Source: an uncultured Ruminococcus sp. (GTDB lineage Bacteria > Bacillota > Clostridia > Monoglobales > Monoglobaceae). From it: a stretch of DNA of 64,000 nt. Where the stretch lies: positions 1 to 64,000 of the forward strand of contig CACXES010000123.1 of NCBI GenBank assembly GCA_902766745.1, read 5' to 3'. The notes below the pieces were generated by a model. That model made no database searches. It was not told where the DNA came from and saw only the letters and a program-made list of their open reading frames with translations. Positions 25,868 to 35,312 of the stretch are shown one piece after another (position 1 is the first letter of the stretch; every line of letters starts with the position of its first letter). A program made the translations under genes and the position numbers.

Positions 25868-25940
25868 TTTGCCTTACTTGGCTTTAAGGCGGCTCGGCAT
25901 ATAAATTTAATGAGTGCACAGAATTTACTATAAAATTTAA

Positions 25941-25972
25941 TTTAATATAGAATTTAATATAGAATTTAATAT
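25941..25972 (+). repeat. 12-bp tandem repeat before the FMN riboswitch
   Basis: TTTAATATAGAA occurs twice with a partial third copy (TTTAATAT), ending six bases before the riboswitch. It may contain the -10 region. Confidence 0.7.
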
Positions 25973-25977
25973 GAAAA

Positions 25978-26079
25978 CTTCAGGGATCGGTGAAATTCCG
26001 TACCGGCGGTATAGCCCGCGAGCGTTAAGCTGATTTGGTGAAATTCCAAAGCCGACAGTTACAGTCCGGATGAGAGAAG
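25978..26079 (+). promoter_or_regulatory. FMN riboswitch (RFN element)
   Basis: Conserved RFN blocks in order: TTCAGGGATCGGTGAAATTC, CCGGCGGT, AGCCCGCGAGCG, GGTGAAATTCC, AAGCCGACAGT and CCGGATGAGAGAAG. FMN binding should stop expression of the following riboflavin transporter. Its first bases (TTCAGGG) are complementary to the 5' arm of the downstream terminator, giving a plausible anti-terminator switch. Confidence 0.97.
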
Positions 26080-26119
26080 TGCGTGCATATATTGCATTGC
26101 TTTAATTTCAGTATATAAA

Positions 26120-26144
26120 CCCCTGAATTTTCAGGGGTTTTTTA
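26120..26144 (+). terminator. Riboswitch-controlled terminator before ribU
   Basis: CCCCTGAA and TTCAGGGG pair around a TT loop, followed by TTTTTTAT. It is 32 bp before the start codon and is the expression platform of the FMN riboswitch. Confidence 0.9.
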
Positions 26145-26175
26145 TATTACATATTTTTTATAAGGAGATGGTGTT

Positions 26176-26724
26176 ATGAATACATCAAAAATTACAGTAA
26201 GGCGCCTCGCCGTTATCGGGGTGCTGTCTGCGGCGGCGTTTTTGCTTCAGCTTCTCGGAACGGTTTTGCCGTTTAAGGTTGGCGGATTTCTGGAAATTGA
26301 ATTTTCGGATCTGCCGGCAATTATCGGAACATTTGCCATGGGTCCGGTGACCGGAGTGGTCATCGAGCTTATAAAAAATCTGCTTAAATGCTCAATGACA
26401 ACAACCGGATTTGTGGGCGAGCTTGCGAACTTCTTAATAAACGGGACATTTGTTCTGACGGCAGGGCTTATATATAACAGATCCAAAACCCGTAAGGGTG
26501 CCGTTATCGGCCTGTGCTGTGCGGTTATAACAATGACTGTTATGGGTATGCTTGCCAACTATTTCATACTTCTGCCGCTTTATATGCAGGGCGCATCCTT
26601 TGAGGTTAAAATGAACCTGATACTGACGACCATAACCCCCTTTAACCTGGTGAAAGGTGCGGTTCTGTCGGTGATAACCTTCTTTATCTATAAGCCCCTT
26701 TCCCCAATCATAAAGGGCAGGTAA
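26176..26724 (+). CDS. ribU: Riboflavin ECF transporter S component
   Basis: A 182-residue membrane protein with six hydrophobic segments, the size of RibU. It begins with the S-component pattern (VRRLAVIGVLSAAAFLLQLL) that contacts EcfT. The segment EFSDLPAIIGTFAMGPVTGV, followed by ELIKNLLKC, is typical of riboflavin-specific S components. The FMN riboswitch upstream supports riboflavin as substrate. AAGGAGATGG precedes the ATG. It should use the shared EcfA1/EcfA2/EcfT module encoded at 33597-36112. Confidence 0.95.
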   Translation: MNTSKITVRRLAVIGVLSAAAFLLQLLGTVLPFKVGGFLEIEFSDLPAIIGTFAMGPVTGVVIELIKNLLKCSMTTTGFVGELANFLINGTFVLTAGLIYNRSKTRKGAVIGLCCAVITMTVMGMLANYFILLPLYMQGASFEVKMNLILTTITPFNLVKGAVLSVITFFIYKPLSPIIKGR

Positions 26725-26750
26725 GATACGCAATATATAATATGATAAAA

Positions 26751-26790
26751 CAGGAATGGCTTATCTTTTAACAGGAACAAGTCATTCCTG
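26751..26790. other. Hairpin after ribU
   Basis: CAGGAATGgCTT pairs with AAGtCATTCCTG around a 16-nt loop. No T-tract follows, so termination is uncertain. Confidence 0.45.
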
Positions 26791-26900
26791 ATTTGACTGT
26801 TCATGTATTATTTGCTTATGGTGATAGTATAAAAAACCATTAGATATTTATATCCGATTTGTGTATTCTTTAAATTTTTGTAACTTTATCATGTCAGCCC

Positions 26901-26929
26901 TTTACATTTCGGGAATTTTGATGTATACT
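26901..26929 (+). promoter_or_regulatory. Promoter of murJ and the surface-polysaccharide operon
   Basis: TTTACA, 17-base spacer, TATACT. Confidence 0.6.
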
Positions 26930-26990
26930 TAAGCTTGTATAATTGTAATCAGAACTGACAAAGGATTGGCAGGAGGGTCGGTATATAAGT

Positions 26991-28562
26991 ATGTCTGAAA
27001 AAAAGAACAGCGGCAAGGCGGCTAAGACCATAAGTCTTATGGCGGTTATCATTATGCTTGCAAAGGTGATGGGGCTGCTTCGGGAGACTTTGGTGGCAAG
27101 GCTTTACGGTCAGAGTATGGAGTCGGATATGATTAATACCGCGACTCAGATTCCGCTTTTGTTTTTTGATATGGTGCTCGGTGTTGCCATATTATCTACT
27201 TTTGTTCCTATATTTAATAAGTGCATAGAGAAATCGGGAATTGATGAGGCAAAGAAATTTGCGGATAATTTTACCACCGTTGTGGGGATTATTGCGGCCG
27301 CGGCGGCTGCGTTGGGTATGATATTTGCCGAGCCGCTGGTTAGGCTTATGGTTCCGGGGTATGCGGATATCCCGGGAAAGGTTGAACAAACCGCAGCCCT
27401 GCTTAGAATTTTATTTCCGTCGATAGTATTCACTGCAACGGCGTATATTGCCGTAGGCGTTTTGCAGTCCTTCGGGGAATTTACGATTCCGTCACTTATC
27501 AGCGTTGTGTCCAACGGCATAATGATACTGTACCTCTTGATATTCGGTGACAGACTGGGCTTGTACGGCGTTGCCGTATCAATGCTTATTGCGTGGGCGA
27601 TGCAGCTTGCTGTGCAGCTTCCGCATCTGATAAAATTCGGGATGAGATATAAATTCCGCTTTGACCTAAAGGACAGCGGTATACGTGAGGCGGCACTTAT
27701 CGCCCTGCCTGTTTTAATCAGCTCATGGGTTCAGCCGCTCTGCAATGTGATAAACATGGCATTCGGCTCAAAAATGGGTGACGGTGCCGTGTCTGCGCTC
27801 AACTGGGCAAACAAGATATATATAATAATGGTAGGCGTATTTGCGTATGCTATCACCAACTTTATTTTTCCGAAGCTGTCAAGACTGAGCGGTGAGGAGA
27901 ATAAGGAAGGCTTTGCCGAAATGACGAGAATTTCAGTCGGAGGTATAACCGTTATCATAGGCTTGGTGTGTTCGCTGTTTCTGTCACTGTCAAGGCCTAT
28001 CATCAGCGTTGTGTTCGAGAGGGGCGAGTTCACCGCCGAGAACACTGCGATAACCGGCGGAGCATTGTTCTTTTACTCCTTCGGAATGATAGGCTATGCA
28101 ATATGCGAGGTGTTGAACAAGAGCTTTTACGCCCTGTCGGACGGGCGGACACCTATGGTTACGTCGATTATCGGAATAGCCGTAAACTTTGCGGCAGCGG
28201 CTCTGCTTGCCGGGGTGCTGGATATGGGTGTCGGAGGGCTTGCCCTTGCGGCGGCGGTCAGCTCAAACGTTATGGCAATTTGCCTTTTGTTTATGATAAA
28301 CAAAAGGAGAGCCGGCACTGTTACGGCGGCACTTGTCTCGGATATAGTAAAGATTGTGATTTGCGGGGCTGCGGCTTACGCTGCGGCACGCAGTGTTGAT
28401 ATATTTGCCGTTCGCTTCGGGGGCGGCACGGTTATGACGCTTATACGGCTGTGCGTATGTGCGCTGCCTGCGGCTTTGGTATATTTTGCGGCGGCATATG
28501 CTTTGAACATAAGCGGTGTGCGCGCCATGGCTTCGAAGCTTAAAAGGCGTTTTGTATCATAA
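26991..28562 (+). CDS. murJ: Lipid II flippase MurJ/MviN family
   Basis: A 523-residue MOP-superfamily protein with about fourteen transmembrane helices. The N-terminal block ISLMAVIIMLAKVMGLLRETLVA and the segment GQSMESDMINTA near 40 are typical of MurJ, including the conserved charged residues of the central cavity. It would flip lipid II, or lipid-linked wall-polymer units, across the membrane. The SD-like GGAGGG is 13-14 nt before the ATG, longer than ideal, and no better start is in frame. It heads an operon with an O-antigen-ligase-like protein and a glycosyltransferase. Confidence 0.9.
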   Translation: MSEKKNSGKAAKTISLMAVIIMLAKVMGLLRETLVARLYGQSMESDMINTATQIPLLFFDMVLGVAILSTFVPIFNKCIEKSGIDEAKKFADNFTTVVGIIAAAAAALGMIFAEPLVRLMVPGYADIPGKVEQTAALLRILFPSIVFTATAYIAVGVLQSFGEFTIPSLISVVSNGIMILYLLIFGDRLGLYGVAVSMLIAWAMQLAVQLPHLIKFGMRYKFRFDLKDSGIREAALIALPVLISSWVQPLCNVINMAFGSKMGDGAVSALNWANKIYIIMVGVFAYAITNFIFPKLSRLSGEENKEGFAEMTRISVGGITVIIGLVCSLFLSLSRPIISVVFERGEFTAENTAITGGALFFYSFGMIGYAICEVLNKSFYALSDGRTPMVTSIIGIAVNFAAAALLAGVLDMGVGGLALAAAVSSNVMAICLLFMINKRRAGTVTAALVSDIVKIVICGAAAYAAARSVDIFAVRFGGGTVMTLIRLCVCALPAALVYFAAAYALNISGVRAMASKLKRRFVS

Positions 28563-28610
28563 GCCGAAGGCGAATCCGTACGGTTCCGTTATTTTAAGGA
28601 GAGGATAAGA

Positions 28611-30503
28611 ATGAATGACAGAATAGGCTGCTTTGAGGCGGCATGGCTGTTTATATGGAACATAATAAAAGGGAGCGGAGTATACCGACTGCTCAAAGGG
28701 ATTTACGATAAAATTTCTTCGGCGTGGCGCGAAAGCCGCATTGCAAATTGGTTCCGCGTGCTTCACACCGACGAGGATGCCCTCGAAAAGACAGCAGCAG
28801 GGCGAATAATCCGTGCGCCGTTTACGTTTTTGGAGTGGATTCAGAGGCGGTTCGGCAGAAGCCTGTCCTCTGCGGCAGAGCGGAGTGCGTTGCTTAACCT
28901 GTGCAGGGTGTATATCGACAATCTGCTTGCGCTGAACCTTAGATTTATTGGAATCCTCGGTCTGTCTGCCGCCGCAGGTGTTGCCGTGGCAAGGCTGTGC
29001 ACGGGACAGGCGGTAGGATATGTAATTTGGACATTGGCGGCGGTTTGCGCTGTTCTTTCGATATTTAATGTAAGCATCACAAGGTATTTCAAGGGTTCGG
29101 CATTGGTTCGGCTCGGATGTACTTTGCTTGACATTTCTCCGGATTTTGATTGGTTTGACAATGAGAGCCCCGAGGGCGGCGCAAGGCTCATTCTTGCGGC
29201 TGCCTGCGGCGTGGCGGCGGGGGCTTTGGGCGGAGCGTTTCATATTCTTCTTACGCCCTTGGCAATAGTCGGTGCGGCGGCGGTGATTCTGATTGTCAGA
29301 CATCCGCTTGTCGGCGTGTTTGCCTTGGTGGCGGCGGCTCCTCTTGCACCGACAATGGCGGATGTTGGGCTTGCGCTCCTTTGCATATTTTCGCTTGCTC
29401 TGTTTGCGGTGCGCACTGAGGGGTTTAAGTTTAAGCTTGACGGAATAGGATTTTTCCTCATAATATTTCTCGGTATATATGCTGTGTCGGGAGTGACATC
29501 GTTCACGCCGATTAAGAGTATAAGCATCTGGGCGATTTACTTTGTGTTTATGACAATGTATTTTGTGGTAATAAACACCGTGACGGAGAAGCGTCAGCTT
29601 AAAAACCTTTTGACGGCGTTCGTTCTGTCGGGACTTTTGGTATGCCTCTACGGGTTAGCGCAGTATGTTTTCGGCTGGGACACAGCTCAGGCATGGGTGG
29701 ACGAGGCAATGTTCACGGATATAAAGATGCGTATATATTCAACCCTCGGGAATCCTAATGTTTTAGGTGAGTATATACTCCTTGTACTGCCTGCGGCAAT
29801 CGGACTTATGTGGACGGCAAAGGGTGTACCGGCAAAGGTTTGCTATGCGGCAATCTCCGTTGTAATGCTCGGTGCAATGGTTTTGACGTTTTCGCGCGGG
29901 TGCTGGCTGGGACTTTTGGCTGCCGCTGCCGTGTTTATAACCTTTGCGGCGGGAAAACTGTGGGGCTTGGCTCTTATCGCCCTTCCCGTTTTGCCGATGA
30001 TTTTGCCCGAGAGCATTATTAACCGTTTTTCAAGCATAGGGGATATGGAGGATTCCTCCACCTCGTACCGGGTGTATATATGGCTCGGTACACTTGCCAT
30101 GATGAAGGATTTTTGGCTCTCGGGAATAGGCATGGGACAGCAGGCGTTTACGGCGGTTTATCCGTTTTATTCCTATAACGGGGTTGTGGCACCGCACTCG
30201 CACAATTTGTTTTTGCAAATACTTGTAGAGTCGGGCATCACCGGAATCGCAGTATTTCTGATAATCGCAGTGCTGTTTTTGCGGCATATAACGGTCGGCT
30301 ATCAGGCAGGGGGCAAGGGCAGCACGCTGTCAACGCTTATGACCGCTTTGAGTGCAGGGGTTTGCGGATTTCTGCTTCAGGGAATGTTCGATAACTGCTT
30401 CTATAACTACAGAGTTATGCTTGTGTTCTGGTGTGTCATTGCCATGGGCAGGGCGTGTGTGTATATTGCAAACCGTGAGAAAAAGGAGGGATCGGCTCTA
30501 TGA
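28611..30503 (+). CDS. O-antigen ligase/polymerase-like membrane protein
   Basis: A 630-residue protein. About 110 mostly cytoplasmic N-terminal residues precede roughly a dozen transmembrane helices. The Wzy_C/O-antigen ligase region lies at ~390-530: LGNPNVLGEYILLVLPAAIG, FSRGCWLGLLAAAAV, and the extracytoplasmic loop with SSTSYRVYIWLG and PHSHNLFLQILVESG. Such proteins polymerise or ligate lipid-linked glycans outside the membrane; in monoderms they act on wall-linked polysaccharide. AAGGAGAGG precedes the ATG. It overlaps the next gene by 4 bp. Confidence 0.85.
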   Translation: MNDRIGCFEAAWLFIWNIIKGSGVYRLLKGIYDKISSAWRESRIANWFRVLHTDEDALEKTAAGRIIRAPFTFLEWIQRRFGRSLSSAAERSALLNLCRVYIDNLLALNLRFIGILGLSAAAGVAVARLCTGQAVGYVIWTLAAVCAVLSIFNVSITRYFKGSALVRLGCTLLDISPDFDWFDNESPEGGARLILAAACGVAAGALGGAFHILLTPLAIVGAAAVILIVRHPLVGVFALVAAAPLAPTMADVGLALLCIFSLALFAVRTEGFKFKLDGIGFFLIIFLGIYAVSGVTSFTPIKSISIWAIYFVFMTMYFVVINTVTEKRQLKNLLTAFVLSGLLVCLYGLAQYVFGWDTAQAWVDEAMFTDIKMRIYSTLGNPNVLGEYILLVLPAAIGLMWTAKGVPAKVCYAAISVVMLGAMVLTFSRGCWLGLLAAAAVFITFAAGKLWGLALIALPVLPMILPESIINRFSSIGDMEDSSTSYRVYIWLGTLAMMKDFWLSGIGMGQQAFTAVYPFYSYNGVVAPHSHNLFLQILVESGITGIAVFLIIAVLFLRHITVGYQAGGKGSTLSTLMTALSAGVCGFLLQGMFDNCFYNYRVMLVFWCVIAMGRACVYIANREKKEGSAL

Positions 30504-31627
30504 TAAAGGTTGTTGAGGTATCGTCCGATTCCAATATCGGCGGTGCCGGGAAGTGCATACTGACCTTTCTTAAAAACTTTGACCGTGAAAAATTTGAGGT
30601 TTGTGTTGTTCTGCCGAGAGGAAGTCTTTTAAAGCCCGAGGTCGAAAACTGCAAGGTTAAGGTATTTGAGCTCGATAATCTTGCCGAAAAATCCTTGGAT
30701 TTTAAGGCGGTATCGGAGCTCAGGCGTTTGTTTAAGCGCCTTAAGCCGGATGTGGTGCATACTCATGCCAGTATGTCGGCAAGGCTTGCGGCAAAGCAGT
30801 GCAAAATCAAGACGGTTTACACACGGCACAGCGTTTTTCCGCCGCCTGCGTCAATATCCAAGGGCATTGGAAAAATGATAAACGGATTTGTGAATAACCA
30901 TACTGCGGACAGAATTATTGCGGTTGCCGAGGCGGCAAAGGATAATCTGACCGCCACCGGGGTTTGTGCCGATAAAATAGATGTGATTTTAAACGGTGTT
31001 GATGCACTGAAGCCCTATGACGCTCAGCACCTTGCCGAAACACGGAAAAAATACGCTGCGGCAGACGAGAAAATTGCCGTCATGGCGGCGAGGTTAAACG
31101 TTGTCAAGGGTCACAGGTATTTTATCGAGGCGGCGAAGCTTCTGCGGGACAGAGGGCATAAGTTTAAATTCCTTATTGCCGGGACGGGCGATACCGAGGC
31201 GGAGCTTAAATCCCGGATTGCGGCTGAGGGACTTGAAGAATATGTGGCCATGCTCGGCTTTGTTGAGGATGTAGAACCGCTTATGAATATCATGGACGTG
31301 CAGGTTAACTGCTCCTTCGGAACGGAGGCGACGAGCCTTGCGCTGCTTGAGGGAATGAGCCTCGGAAAGCCGGCAGTTGTCACCGACTTTGGCGGAAATC
31401 CCGGGGTAATATCGGACGGTGAGAACGGTTTTTTGATTCCCACGCACGATGCGGAAGGGCTTGCGGACAGGCTTGAGCTTTTGTTTGGTGATGAAACGCT
31501 TTATAACGAAATGAGCGAAAAATGCAAAAAAATATACAATGAAAGATTTACCTCTGAGGTCAATACAAGGGCGATAGAAAAGGTCTACGCCGAGCTTGCC
31601 GGGGATAAAACGGGGAGGAACGATTAA
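30500..31627 (+). CDS. GT4-family glycosyltransferase
   Basis: A 375-residue GT-B enzyme. Acceptor-domain start VVEVSSDSNIGGAGKCILTF; donor-domain motifs VAARLNVVKGHRYFIEAAKLL near 195, IAGTGDTEAEL near 227 and the nucleotide-sugar motif LLEGMSLGKPAVVTDFGGNPGVI near 282. It would add sugars to lipid-linked intermediates on the inner membrane face. The ATG overlaps the previous stop (ATGA) and AAGGAGGG is upstream, so it is coupled to the ligase-like gene. Sugar specificity unknown. Confidence 0.9.
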   Translation: MIKVVEVSSDSNIGGAGKCILTFLKNFDREKFEVCVVLPRGSLLKPEVENCKVKVFELDNLAEKSLDFKAVSELRRLFKRLKPDVVHTHASMSARLAAKQCKIKTVYTRHSVFPPPASISKGIGKMINGFVNNHTADRIIAVAEAAKDNLTATGVCADKIDVILNGVDALKPYDAQHLAETRKKYAAADEKIAVMAARLNVVKGHRYFIEAAKLLRDRGHKFKFLIAGTGDTEAELKSRIAAEGLEEYVAMLGFVEDVEPLMNIMDVQVNCSFGTEATSLALLEGMSLGKPAVVTDFGGNPGVISDGENGFLIPTHDAEGLADRLELLFGDETLYNEMSEKCKKIYNERFTSEVNTRAIEKVYAELAGDKTGRND

Positions 31628-31628
31628 T

Positions 31629-32126
31629 ATGGAAAATAAGACGGAAAACAAAAAGGTCAGATTTAACGGGATGGACGTGTTTATCTGTATTGTAATTTTA
31701 GCAGTTGCGGCGGCAGCAATGTATATGCTGATAGGACGGCGAGGCGGTACAGCAGGCGGCGGTGCGGAAAATACAGTCGTTACTATGACGGTTGAGCTGA
31801 CCGGGCAGGAGCAGAAGGTTGCCGATGCGATAAAAGTCGGTGACACAGTATCAATCGGTGAGAAGGACAAGGCAAAAATGACGGTTTCCGATGTGGAAGT
31901 GTCACCGGCGAAGACGATAGGCTACGACATTGAAACGGGCAGAGTTTTAAATTCGGAGGTGCCGGGACAGGTAGATATAAAGGTGACGATGACTGCGGAG
32001 GGAACCGAAACGGACAGAGAGATTAAGGTTGACAACGTAACCATGCGCGTCGGTCAGAGCGCAGTTCTTTCAGCAAAGGGCTGGGCAGGTCACGGGTATA
32101 CCATCGGGCTTGAAACAGGCGAATGA
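31629..32126 (+). CDS. DUF4330-family membrane-anchored protein (copy 1)
   Basis: A 165-residue protein with one transmembrane helix (residues ~16-36, DVFICIVILAVAAAAMYML) and an extracytoplasmic beta-rich domain with repeated valine strands (VVTMTVELTG, VTMTAEGTE, VTMRVGQSAVL). It fits the DUF4330 family that follows polysaccharide genes in Clostridia. The start at 31629 is set by GGGGAGG; it begins just after the glycosyltransferase stop. A second family member follows at 32148. Function unknown. Confidence 0.7.
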   Translation: MENKTENKKVRFNGMDVFICIVILAVAAAAMYMLIGRRGGTAGGGAENTVVTMTVELTGQEQKVADAIKVGDTVSIGEKDKAKMTVSDVEVSPAKTIGYDIETGRVLNSEVPGQVDIKVTMTAEGTETDREIKVDNVTMRVGQSAVLSAKGWAGHGYTIGLETGE

Positions 32127-32147
32127 TGCAGAGGAGGAAATCGGATA

Positions 32148-32639
32148 ATGATAATTAATAAAGAGGGAAAGCTATTCGGAAAAATAAGCATTGTTGATAT
32201 TGCGGTGATACTTATCGCGGTGCTGCTTGCCGCGGGAATTTATATCAGGTTTTCCGGCAGCTCGAATGTGGTTGTAAGCTCGGGCGAAAAGATTGAATGT
32301 ACGTTCAAGGTCAATAATCTTCGAACTTATACGGTTGATGCCTTAAAAAAGGGTGGCGGTCTGTATGACAAGACCTCAAAGGAGTATATAGGCGATATTA
32401 CGGAGGTTAAGGTCGAGGAGGGCAATTATAAGGTGAATATGCAGGACGGTTCGTTTAAGTCGGTCACTCCGCCGGACAGATATAATGTCTATGTTACGGT
32501 TCAGTTTAAGGGTAAATCGGGCGACAGCGGATTTTTCACTGCGGCGAATAAGTTTTTAGGTACGGGCGGTTCGGTGAACTTTACGACAAAATATGCCGAC
32601 TGCGGCGGTATTGTGTATGATATAAAGAATATCGAATAG
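32148..32639 (+). CDS. DUF4330-family membrane-anchored protein (copy 2)
   Basis: A 163-residue protein with N-terminal sequence EGKLFGKISIVDIAVILIAVLLAAGIYI, one transmembrane helix at ~16-36, and an external domain (KVNNLRTYTVDALKKGGGLYD; DITEVKVEEG) typical of DUF4330. The two copies share domain layout but little identity, so the duplication is old. GAGGAGG precedes the ATG 9 nt upstream. It is the last gene of the murJ operon; a 60-bp spacer without a clear terminator follows. Confidence 0.78.
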   Translation: MIINKEGKLFGKISIVDIAVILIAVLLAAGIYIRFSGSSNVVVSSGEKIECTFKVNNLRTYTVDALKKGGGLYDKTSKEYIGDITEVKVEEGNYKVNMQDGSFKSVTPPDRYNVYVTVQFKGKSGDSGFFTAANKFLGTGGSVNFTTKYADCGGIVYDIKNIE

Positions 32640-32699
32640 CCTGTATTCAGAGCAAAGGGATATTCATACACAGAATTGCAGATTGGACGGTGAAATTCG

Positions 32700-33572
32700 T
32701 TGTTTTTGGCGAAAGACTGGAATGATTATGAAATTTTAGACTGCTCCGAGGGCGAGAAGCTGGAGCGTTGGGGCGATAAAATTCTTGTTCGCCCGGATCC
32801 GCAGATTGTCTGGAAAACAAGTAAGGATATACCGCAGTGGAGGCGCGCCGACGCAAGGTATAACAGAAGCAAAAGCGGCGGCGGAAGCTGGCAGTGCTAT
32901 CGGCAGCTTCCGGATATGTGGACGGTGTCATACAAAAATCTGACCTTCGGAATAAAGCCTATGGGCTTTAAGCATACCGGGCTCTTCCCCGAGCAGGCGG
33001 CGAACTGGGATTGGTTTTCGGAGCTTATTTCGGCGAAGCGAGAGGAGGTCAGTGTGCTGAACCTCTTTGCTTATACCGGCGGTGCAACCGTTGCGGCGGC
33101 GGCTGCCGGGGCACGGGTGTGCCATGTTGATGCGGCACGCGGAATGGTGGCATGGGCAAAGGAGAATGCTGCCCTGTCGGGACTGTCCGACAGACCGATA
33201 AGATATATCGTGGACGATGTGAAAAAGTTTGCACAGCGTGAGATACGCCGAGGACATAAATATGACGGAATAATAATGGATCCGCCGTCATACGGGAGAG
33301 GTCCCGGCGGCGAGGTATGGAAGATAGAAAACGAGATATTCGATTTGATAGAGCTATGCACGGAGCTGCTGTCGGATCAGGCACTGTTCTTCTTGGTCAA
33401 TTCCTATACGACGGGACTTTCGGGCAGCGTTATGGATAATATACTAAAGCTTACCGTGCAAAAAAGGTTCGGCGGCGAAATCCGATCCGACGAGGTCGGA
33501 CTTCCCGTTATGACACGGGGACTTGTACTGCCGTGCGGCTATTCGGCACGCTGGCAGCGCAGTGGAGCGTAG
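32700..33572 (+). CDS. Class I SAM-dependent methyltransferase, RlmI/RlmK-like
   Basis: A 290-residue methyltransferase. SAM motif I LNLFAYTGGATVAAAAAGA lies near 121, the acidic motif VDAARG follows, and the catalytic motif IMDPPSYGRGPGG lies near 196, as in the 23S rRNA m5C family. The N-terminal half (KLERWGDKILVRPDPQIVW) is conserved in this Clostridia subfamily. No ATG fits: the start is TTG at 32700 or 32706, following GGTGA. An inverted repeat (ATTCGGCAC ... GTGCCGAAT, 33541-33580) spans the stop codon. Confidence 0.85.
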   Translation: MFLAKDWNDYEILDCSEGEKLERWGDKILVRPDPQIVWKTSKDIPQWRRADARYNRSKSGGGSWQCYRQLPDMWTVSYKNLTFGIKPMGFKHTGLFPEQAANWDWFSELISAKREEVSVLNLFAYTGGATVAAAAAGARVCHVDAARGMVAWAKENAALSGLSDRPIRYIVDDVKKFAQREIRRGHKYDGIIMDPPSYGRGPGGEVWKIENEIFDLIELCTELLSDQALFFLVNSYTTGLSGSVMDNILKLTVQKRFGGEIRSDEVGLPVMTRGLVLPCGYSARWQRSGA

Positions 33573-33596
33573 TGCCGAATCGGAGGTGAATGTAAA

Positions 33597-34448
33597 TTGG
33601 ATACAATAATCAAGGCGGAGAATTTGTGCTTTGAATACAAAAATGAAGAGAGCGGCGAGGTGACGAAGGTCCTGAAAAATGTCTCGGCAGAGGTTAAGAG
33701 GGGCGAATTTCTTGCGATTCTGGGCCATAACGGTTCGGGAAAATCCACCCTTGCCAAGCATATAAACGCCGTTCTGACCCCGAACTCGGGGAAAATGTAT
33801 GTGAACGGACTTGATACCTCGGATGAGGGTAAGCTGTTCGATATACGAAAGACGGCAGGAATGGTTTTTCAGAACCCCGATAATCAGATGGTTGCAAATA
33901 TTGTGGAGGACGATGTGGCGTTTGCACCAGAGAATCTCGGTGTCCCGAGGGAGGAAATACGCCGCCGTGTGGACAGTGCTCTTGCCGCGGTCAATATGTC
34001 GGCGTTCGCAAAGCATGCTCCGCATATGCTGTCGGGCGGACAGAAGCAGAGGGTGGCAATTGCCGGCGTTCTTGCCATGGAGCCGGAGGTAATTATTTTG
34101 GACGAGCCGACAGCGATGCTTGACCCCGGCGGAAGACAGGAGATAATCGACACGGTTCGGCATCTGAATCGTGAGAGGGGAATCACCGTTGTACTGATTA
34201 CCCATTACATGGACGAGGCGGCGCAGGCGGACAGGATTATCGTTATGAACGATGGTGAAATCGCCATGGAGGGAACACCCTCGGAGATTTTTCCGCAGGT
34301 GGAAAAGCTCCGCTCTTTGGGACTCGATACGCCGCAGGCAACGGAACTTGCATATGAACTGAATCGGGACGGATTCAATATAAATACCGAGGTTTTGAGT
34401 GTGGATAAATGCGCAGAGGAAATTCTGCGGTTATGGAGTGTAAGGTGA
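33597..34448 (+). CDS. ecfA1: ECF transporter ATPase EcfA1
   Basis: A 283-residue ABC ATPase. Walker [10 protein letters not shown] near 41, signature [14 protein letters not shown] near 142, Walker [16 protein letters not shown], and H-loop LITHYMDEA. Together with EcfA2 and EcfT it powers group II vitamin/metal S components, RibU at 26176 among them. The start is TTG, preceded by GGAGGTGA at 7 nt. It heads the ecfA1-ecfA2-ecfT-truA cluster that is conserved in Firmicutes. Confidence 0.95.
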   Translation: MDTIIKAENLCFEYKNEESGEVTKVLKNVSAEVKRGEFLAILGHNGSGKSTLAKHINAVLTPNSGKMYVNGLDTSDEGKLFDIRKTAGMVFQNPDNQMVANIVEDDVAFAPENLGVPREEIRRRVDSALAAVNMSAFAKHAPHMLSGGQKQRVAIAGVLAMEPEVIILDEPTAMLDPGGRQEIIDTVRHLNRERGITVVLITHYMDEAAQADRIIVMNDGEIAMEGTPSEIFPQVEKLRSLGLDTPQATELAYELNRDGFNINTEVLSVDKCAEEILRLWSVR

Positions 34449-34454
34449 GACGTA

Positions 34455-35312
34455 ATGATTAAGCTAAAAGATGTGAGTTATGTATATATGCAAGGCGGGC
34501 CATTCGAAAAGACTGCGCTCAAGGATGTGAATATAGAGATTGTCAAGGGTGAGTTTATCGGGCTTATCGGACATACGGGTTCGGGAAAGTCAACGCTGAT
34601 TCAGCTTTTAAACGGTTTGATTAAACCCACTGAGGGCAGTGTTTGCGTTGCCGGCTATGACCTGACGGACAAAAAGACAAAAATGCGTGATGTGAGGTTT
34701 GATGTGGGTCTTGTGATGCAGTATCCCGAGCATCAGCTGTTTGAGGAAACTGTATTTAAGGACATTGCCTTCGGCCCTCGGAATATGGGACTGTCCGAGA
34801 AGGAGGTAGACAGCCGCGTTCGATATGCGGCGAATACGGTGGGTATTGCCCCCGAGCTTTTGGAAAAATCGCCCTTTGACCTGTCCGGAGGGCAGAAGCG
34901 CCGCGTTGCCATAGCCGGAGTTCTTGCCATGGAGCCGAAGGTTCTGATATTAGACGAGCCGACGGCGGGGCTTGACCCCTTGGGCAGAGATGAGATTTTA
35001 TATAAGATAAAGGATATGCACGAGAGAATGGAGCTGACTGTTATTCTCGTATCCCACAGTATGGAGGATGTGGCAAGGCTTGCCGATAGGATTTTGGTTA
35101 TGAACGGCGGCAGGGTTGAGATGTTTGACGTCCCCGGCAAAATCTTTGAGCAGGGAAAGCGTCTTTCGGAAATAGGTCTTAATGTGCCGCAGATAACTCA
35201 AATATGCGACAGGCTCCGCGAGGCGGGAATGCCGCTTGAAAAGGGAATTTACACGATAGAAGAGGCGAAATATCAAATAAGCCGCATACTGAACGGGGGT
35301 GGAGCAGCATGA
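34455..35312 (+). CDS. ecfA2: ECF transporter ATPase EcfA2
   Basis: A 285-residue ABC ATPase. It starts MIKLKDVSYVYMQGGPFEK, with Walker A GHTGSGKST near 39, signature DLSGGQKRRVAIAG near 142, Walker B VLILDEPTAGLDPLG and the EcfA2-type extended N-terminal insert (GGPFEKTALKDVN). It dimerises with EcfA1. Six bases separate it from ecfA1; AAGGTGA overlaps the ecfA1 stop. Its own end overlaps ecfT by 4 bp. Confidence 0.95.
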   Translation: MIKLKDVSYVYMQGGPFEKTALKDVNIEIVKGEFIGLIGHTGSGKSTLIQLLNGLIKPTEGSVCVAGYDLTDKKTKMRDVRFDVGLVMQYPEHQLFEETVFKDIAFGPRNMGLSEKEVDSRVRYAANTVGIAPELLEKSPFDLSGGQKRRVAIAGVLAMEPKVLILDEPTAGLDPLGRDEILYKIKDMHERMELTVILVSHSMEDVARLADRILVMNGGRVEMFDVPGKIFEQGKRLSEIGLNVPQITQICDRLREAGMPLEKGIYTIEEAKYQISRILNGGGAA